A DNA stretch of 25,182 nt, from the NCBI GenBank assembly GCA_000697335.1, contig JNEM01009561.1, positions 1 through 25,182 on the forward strand. Direction: 5' to 3'. This stretch comes from Conidiobolus incongruus B7586. Its lineage: Eukaryota; Entomophthoromycota; Entomophthoromycetes; Entomophthorales; Conidiobolaceae. Both the position numbers and the translations under genes were made by a program. Below, piece by piece: positions 20,226 through 25,182 of this stretch. Position 1 is the stretch's first letter. The number at the start of each line of letters is the position of its first letter. The notes beneath the pieces were generated by a model. That model had not been told where the DNA came from and searched no databases. It saw nothing but the letters and a program-made list of their open reading frames with translations.

Positions 20226-21372
20226 TATTTAAAATTATATATATATTAATTGGTTTCGGAATAGTTCGAGTTTTTATATGGTGCAATAGTTTCACGACTT
20301 CGAAATTTATCGGAATGGATTATTAATTAAATTGGACTTCGGTCAACTTACATTTAAATATTAATTTTTTAAAATTATGGGATTGTGGACAGATAAATTT
20401 TTACCAATAATATTAATATACCAAGTTTGTAAGTATATCAAAATAATGATAATAATAATCGATATTTAAAGTAGTATCATTAAGGATTTATTTAATACAA
20501 TACCTCTATAATTACCTAATATCTCTTATATCCCAGTTAAATGGATTGAAGTAATAATAATTGATATACTGATAAATCTTATCTCATTATTGATAGATTA
20601 TATTAAAACTTAGGGAATTTTATATTAAATTAGACTAAAAGTATATGTATATCATTAGTTGTCCTTTTCAAGGTAATAAAAGAAATATTGTATAATTAAA
20701 AAAATTATATATTTAATACTATTTAAATGAAATATGTTAGTTAATTTATTGAATGTCTTGAAGGTAATTCAACCTCAAATTAATTAAATGTTTGAAATCG
20801 GTTAAATATTTATGTATCGATATTATTATCACCAAATTCACATGACTTCAACCTAGGAATAAGTGATATATTGAATTGTTTAGCTCTTATGTAATCATTA
20901 ATATATAACCCAAAGATATTGAATGAATATAATTATAATTTTTTTTAAATGATTTGAAGAGCAATTATTTTAGAAATTGGTATTTGATTCAAAATATGGA
21001 ATTTAACCACTATATCATATTTATTTCTAAATTAAAGTGAAAAAAAATTTTATTTAAGTGAAATAATCAATTAAAAATAATCAAGTATGAAATATATATT
21101 AAACTTTATTTGTTCAAATTATAATGTTTTTTATATAAGTTTTCATATTTTATTCCACGTATACGATTATTTCAATATAAATATAATATTTCAAATGTTT
21201 GACAATAAAAAGGAATTTGAAATATTTATATATTATAAATATCATTAAATAATAAATAATTTATTGAATAAAATCATATTAAAATCAATTTAATATGGAT
21301 ATTAGATATATCTAAATATGTTGTTGTGAACATTGCCAAGTCCCTTTAAATTATACCCATATTTGGGGTAAT
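20226..21372. other. AT-rich spacer between the SDHAF1-like gene and the secreted-protein gene
   Basis: Holds the SDHAF1-like promoter at its left end. A possible spliced plus-strand frame (20377-20428 joined to 20475-20554, starting MGLWTDKFLP) would encode 44 mostly hydrophobic residues; it is too short and AT-driven to be called a gene. Nothing else was recognised. Confidence 0.45.
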
Positions 21373-21861
21373 TTAAATCCATTTAGACCAAATTTCGTTA
21401 TCTTCACTTAATTCATTAGTATATTTTGGCTGTCTACTGGAGATTGTACTATCTGGATTATTGGATGATGAAGCGGAAGATGATGTTTCGCTAGAAGATT
21501 TTTTATCAGAGGAATTAGATTCTCCTGAAGGTTTTGATGTTGAAATAGTGCTAGTTGATGAGGAGCCTTTATCGGTTGATTTCTTATCATTCGGTTGTTC
21601 TTTGGATTGGTCATTTAATTTAGTGTGTGAAGGAGATAAAGTAATAGGAGTTAACTTATTATCGCTAGATTCTGATTGACTTTGTTCGCCATGTCTATGG
21701 TAACTGCTAGATCCTCCAAAAATGGAGTTAAATAGAGGAAATAGATAGCTATTGCCTTTGAAAAGGTTAGAAATATCAGATTTGCTATCTTCAAACTGTG
21801 AGAGTTGAGGAAGTCCAACTACAAATGAGGTTGTAAAAACTATTGTATTAATAAATTTCAT
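21373..21861 (-). CDS. Short secreted Ser-rich protein
   Basis: 162 residues, single exon. The ATG at 21861 is preferred because it places a signal peptide at the N-terminus: Lys3, a hydrophobic core (INTIVFTTSFVVGL), and a likely cleavage near residues 20-22. The frame is open 15 nt further upstream but without an ATG. A short mature N-terminal part with Phe-rich LFKGNSYLFPLFNSIFGG is followed by about 80 residues of Ser, Lys, Asp and Thr-rich low-complexity sequence suited to O-glycosylation, and a short Trp-containing C-terminus (NEIWSKWI). There are no cysteines and no GPI-like hydrophobic tail, so it is probably released or loosely wall-associated. No family recognised. A GC-rich nested palindrome lies about 110 bp upstream. 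Confidence 0.75.
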   Translation of the reverse strand: MKFINTIVFTTSFVVGLPQLSQFEDSKSDISNLFKGNSYLFPLFNSIFGGSSSYHRHGEQSQSESSDNKLTPITLSPSHTKLNDQSKEQPNDKKSTDKGSSSTSTISTSKPSGESNSSDKKSSSETSSSASSSNNPDSTISSRQPKYTNELSEDNEIWSKWI

Positions 21862-22427
21862 AATGATTGATATCAAAGAAAAATAAATAAAAACAATAAA
21901 AATTATGAACCATGTAATACTTATATAAATTCAAACAAGATAAAATTATATTAAAATCAATGCCAACAAATAAAAACAATTACGCCTTGATTACCGGCGT
22001 TAACTCAATTTGCAATTGTTTTTTAAAAATTGAAATGTAACTGGTTAAAGAATAATTTGACAGGTTATTAAATTTGTTTGTATTACAGTAGTTCTATGTA
22101 GTATTAATTCATATCCTGTCATTTTTGTTTTTATTTTTGTATTATTATTAAAAACATTGTAAGATTTAAATTTTCACATTAGAATTAATTGAAAAATTTG
22201 GGGAATGGATTAGTTTTTAATAATATTGCCAACTTTTAATATGATAATTCAATCAAAATAAAATTACTATGTTCGGTTCACATCATTATGTTTGTAGAAC
22301 ATGTTAGACTTTGATGGAATCTCCTTAATCTAACTCAAAACACAAAATTTTCAGAAATCACATATAACATATAATATTCGCTATTTTGATAAAGATATAA
22401 GATATTTATTGTTACAGGTAGTTTTAA
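21862..22427. other. Promoter side of the secreted-protein gene and spacer
   Basis: Contains the nested inverted repeat at 21973-22022. Otherwise AT-rich, with no gene recognised. Confidence 0.5.
21973..22022. promoter_or_regulatory. Nested GC-containing inverted repeat upstream of the secreted-protein gene
   Basis: An outer pair AAAACAATT (21973-21981) and AATTGTTTT (22014-22022) encloses an inner pair ACGCC (21982-21986) and GGCGT (21996-22000) with a 9-nt loop. The inner pair is a G/C island in very AT-rich DNA. It sits 112-161 bp upstream of the ATG, a normal place for a dimeric transcription factor site. Function is inferred from structure and place. Confidence 0.4.
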
Positions 22428-22612
22428 ATGATTATTGTAAATGTTTTTGACTTAATTCATAATATACGTAATGAAACATTGAATCAGTGTATAAAAATTG
22501 ATCAATTAAATAATAAAAAAATTATCATAAGTTATGTATCACATCAATTAATTGGTAAGAATTGATACAGATTGTAAAATATATTTTAGATAAACCATTT
22601 GATATAAATTAA
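22428..22612 (+). CDS. Doubtful small spliced gene
   Basis: An ATG at 22428 preceded directly by an in-frame TAA opens a 127-nt exon. It is followed by a GTAAGA donor, a 35-nt putative intron ending TTTTAG, and a 23-nt exon with a stop at 22610-22612, for 49 residues in all. The peptide starts MIIVNVFDLIHNIRNETLNQ, has mixed composition for AT-rich DNA, and matches nothing recognised. The intron is shorter than others here. Chance is a serious alternative. Confidence 0.25.
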
Positions 22613-22975
22613 ATTTCCTCTTTGAAAGTGTAATTTTTACCCTTTAATCATCACTCTTAAACAATTTTCTTAGCTATACGATCATCCATATTTATTGAAT
22701 TATAACAATATTCATTCTAATTTATGTGGTCATAATATATCTACTTTATACCAATACTTTACCAATATTTAACTTGATCATATTTGATTAATCTAAATAT
22801 GGATAATGTATTGTTGATCGAGTAAGGAATTTCATTAACATTACTCTTTTAATGAAAATGAGATAGTCCATATAATAGATTGAATATAACCAATAAAATT
22901 CATTTTATTTGCTAGAAATAAAAATACAATAATTCTATTTACAATAAAATTATTTTAATTTATAATCCATAAACG

Positions 22976-22992
22976 ATATATATATATATATA
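22976..22992. repeat. (TA)n microsatellite
   Basis: Uninterrupted TA dinucleotide run of about eight units. Confidence 0.8.
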
Positions 22993-23301
22993 ATATTATA
23001 ACTATTTTATGTTTATATAAACCAAAATATATTTCAAAGTAAAAAAATTCTGAAATTTATCTATATCTATGTAATTTGAAATGTTATCTCAAGAATATTT
23101 AGAATTATTTTAAATATTTTATAAATTTTTTTAAAAATTATTAATAACTAATGTACATACTGAAATTTATAATATATAAAAATAACAATTTGGAATTCAG
23201 TGCTTTGAATTCAAATATAGAAATTAGAAAGAATTAATAATCAAATATTTAAGTAATATAGTTTGTTGGCAAATTTATTGGTAATAAATTACAAAATGAA
23301 A

Positions 23302-23353
23302 CCTCTCTGGCTGGGAATTGGATCCAGGTCACTCACCACTATATTATCGAAGA
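23302..23353 (-). pseudogene. tRNA-Asp relic lacking the anticodon arm
   Basis: On the minus strand the 5' part reads TCTTCGATAATATAGTGGTG, nearly the first 20 nt of a nuclear tRNA-Asp including box A. After AGT it jumps straight to GACCTGGATCCAATTCCCAG, a worn T arm with box B. The anticodon arm, about 20 nt, is missing, and the acceptor stem no longer pairs. It could be a pseudogene from a tRNA-Asp gene or the head of a tRNA-derived SINE; no second copy is visible here. Confidence 0.65.
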
Positions 23354-25182
23354 TTGGAAATCACTTCCTTAACTTAGAAATTCAATAACTTATAACATAC
23401 TTAACATTCAACTCATCAGTTTATATTTCATAATTATTTTCAACTATGCTAATAAAAATCGAAAAAATTTATTGATACTATTTTTCATTTTAAGTCAATA
23501 CTAAAGTTCATCTTAATTAACATCAAAATTCTATTTTCAGTTTATTATATACTCTATTCAAAATGACAACAAATATTCAACGCTTTCTACGTGTTATTCA
23601 TTCTTAAATTTGGTTTAGTATTTTTATATTCAACCATTAATTTCTTGATATACACGAGCCTTTATTTGTATTAAAACATATCAAAAATTAATATTGATAT
23701 CTCATTATTTTAAGTAAATTATTGAATTTATCATTTTGGAAAAAAATACAAATAAATTAAATGTTTAATTTTGAATATAAATATAACGAAATAAATATAT
23801 GAGTTTGGCATTGTATATTTGTGATATACCATCTATTTTGAAGAGTGATACCAATATCAGTATACTGATAAGAATTGAATTTCACTAATAATAATTAAAA
23901 TAATCATTACAAAATTATTTAAATAAAAGTTTAAAATAATAATAAATGTAATATATAGATACTGAATTATATATATTAGGTATAATTAATAAAATTTCTA
24001 TAAAAAATTAATAATACATAAATTATATTTCATTTTGAAATTTTAAAGCTTAATATTAGTTTAAAAAATGGTAAAATTTTTTGATTTTTGATTTTCAAAC
24101 ATATTGTTAGTTTAGGAGAATTTATTATAAAAAAATATACAAAAAAATTAATATTTTCAATATATATATCATTTATAGCTATTCTTCAATTATAATATTT
24201 TTAATTAAAAATTCAAAGTTAAATTTAATAATTATTAACTAAATATTCATCAGCATTTTATTTTAATATTTTTAAAACTTAAATATAAACATTTTAAAAT
24301 CATTTAAAACTAAAAACTAGTTTATAAAAAATATTTCTTTAAAATTACTATTTTTGTTAGATCTGTTATTTTAAAATTGAATAAAATATTTAATATTTAT
24401 ATAAATTTAAAATATAAATTTTAAATATTATTTTTTAATAAATAAAATTAAAAAAATATTCAAAAACATATTTTTGTTTTAATTAGAGAGTTATCTAAAT
24501 TATTCAATATTAATTATATAATTATGGTATATTTATATTAAAGTTCAAACTTAATTAATATAAATATAAAATAAATATTTTATAATTTAATTAAGACTCA
24601 GGAAATAATAGAGCAATTATTGCTAAATAAAACCTATTAAATTATAATAAAAACCAAGGTTTTTTTTTAATAAATAATTATAATTGAAAAATGTTAATTT
24701 TTTTTATAATCTTATACTAAAATATAAATCAAGATATTAGATTAGGCTAAATTAATCCCCATTACAGATTTTTTTAAATAAAAATTTTATTGATAAGCAA
24801 ATGCTAATTATTATAATAAATTTTAATAATTTATGCTATTTTTATTTAATTTTTCAAAATAAATTAATTAATAATAGACTTTATACTATTTTTTAAATAG
24901 AATTTATATTAATTAATATCTTTAATAATAATAAAATATTTAAAACTAAAATAATAAAGAATTTTTTAATAAAAATAATTAGAAAAAAATATATCTAGTA
25001 TATTCATTTGATTTTAAGCTATATAACTATAATTTTTTATTTAATTCAAAAATTAATTTATAAATAAAATATTTTTATTAAAATTTATTTAATATAATAT
25101 CAAATTTGAGACTTAAATAAAGTGAGTTATTTTTTTAATATTAGAAATTTACTAAATATATAATAAAGTTATCAATAATAAA

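Larger units (their letters stand above)
22613..25182. other. Gene-poor, extremely AT-rich right end
   Basis: Apart from a tRNA-Asp relic and a (TA)n tract no feature was recognised. From about 23.9 kb on G and C are rare: the line 24241-24300 has 6 G/C in 60, against 30 of 60 in the AP-2 alpha coding line 15181-15240. Long A/T words recur without clear periodicity. Confidence 0.6.

Noticed and set aside
20377-20554. Possible spliced 44-residue hydrophobic protein (MGLWTDKFLP start)
   Set aside because: Very short, AT-driven and no recognised relative. Mentioned only under the spacer.
21461-21679. 72-codon plus-strand acidic frame
   Set aside because: Antisense shadow of the Ser-rich secreted protein; Asp/Glu runs come from complementing Ser codons.
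23567-23680. Short frame starting MTTNIQRFLR, perhaps a mitochondrial presequence exon
   Set aside because: Only 14 codons unspliced; the spliced continuation is AT-driven and stops soon.
1-25182. Transposons, LTR elements, LINEs, CRISPR arrays, bacterial genes
   Set aside because: No transposase, reverse transcriptase, integrase or capsid-like frame, no long terminal repeats and no regularly spaced repeats were seen. The direct repeat at 3497/8334 lacks element hallmarks.

Overview
This is an AT-rich nuclear window from a eukaryote, most likely a fungus and probably an early-diverging one. Spliceosomal introns are short, mostly 43-63 nt with GT-AG ends. The ribosomal protein uS8 and the SDHAF1/Sdh6-like protein both resemble their fungal counterparts closely. 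The lineage cannot be fixed from the sequence alone. No bacterial operon structure, CRISPR array, transposase or reverse transcriptase was recognised.

Layout. Positions 1-719 are very AT-rich with no gene. A ribosomal protein uS8 gene (RPS22/RPS15A family, minus strand, 720-1407) has one coding intron carrying a long inverted repeat. It shares a promoter region with a divergent TMEM70-like mitochondrial assembly factor (1982-2743, plus). Next comes an AT-rich stretch (2744-5199) holding decayed gene-like fragments on the minus strand (about 3056-3500) and one copy of a diverged direct repeat (3497-3872). A many-exon C5-cytosine DNA methyltransferase with two BAH domains follows on the minus strand (5200 to about 8364). 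The second copy of the repeat (8334-8720) covers its 5' end.

From 9.5 to 19.2 kb the genes lie on the plus strand: a small unknown helical protein (9543-9914), COX18/Oxa2 (10917-11990), the AP-2 alpha subunit (12538-15533), and a 1002-residue protein with a RasGEF-like domain and a long disordered tail (16058-19210). On the minus strand follow a tRNA-Gly(GCC) (19515-19584), an SDHAF1-like LYR protein (19965-20225) and a short secreted Ser-rich protein (21373-21861). The last 3 kb hold one weak small-gene candidate, a tRNA-Asp relic with its anticodon arm missing, and then almost pure A/T.

Themes. Three mitochondrial assembly factors (TMEM70-like, COX18, SDHAF1-like) lie within about 18 kb. 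AP-2 alpha sits beside a RasGEF-like protein that carries an NPF endocytic motif. The most interesting stretch is the methyltransferase locus: a variant motif VI (EQV for the usual ENV), about a dozen very small introns, one N-terminal splice junction that will not close in frame, and a 5' end lying inside an old duplicated sequence.
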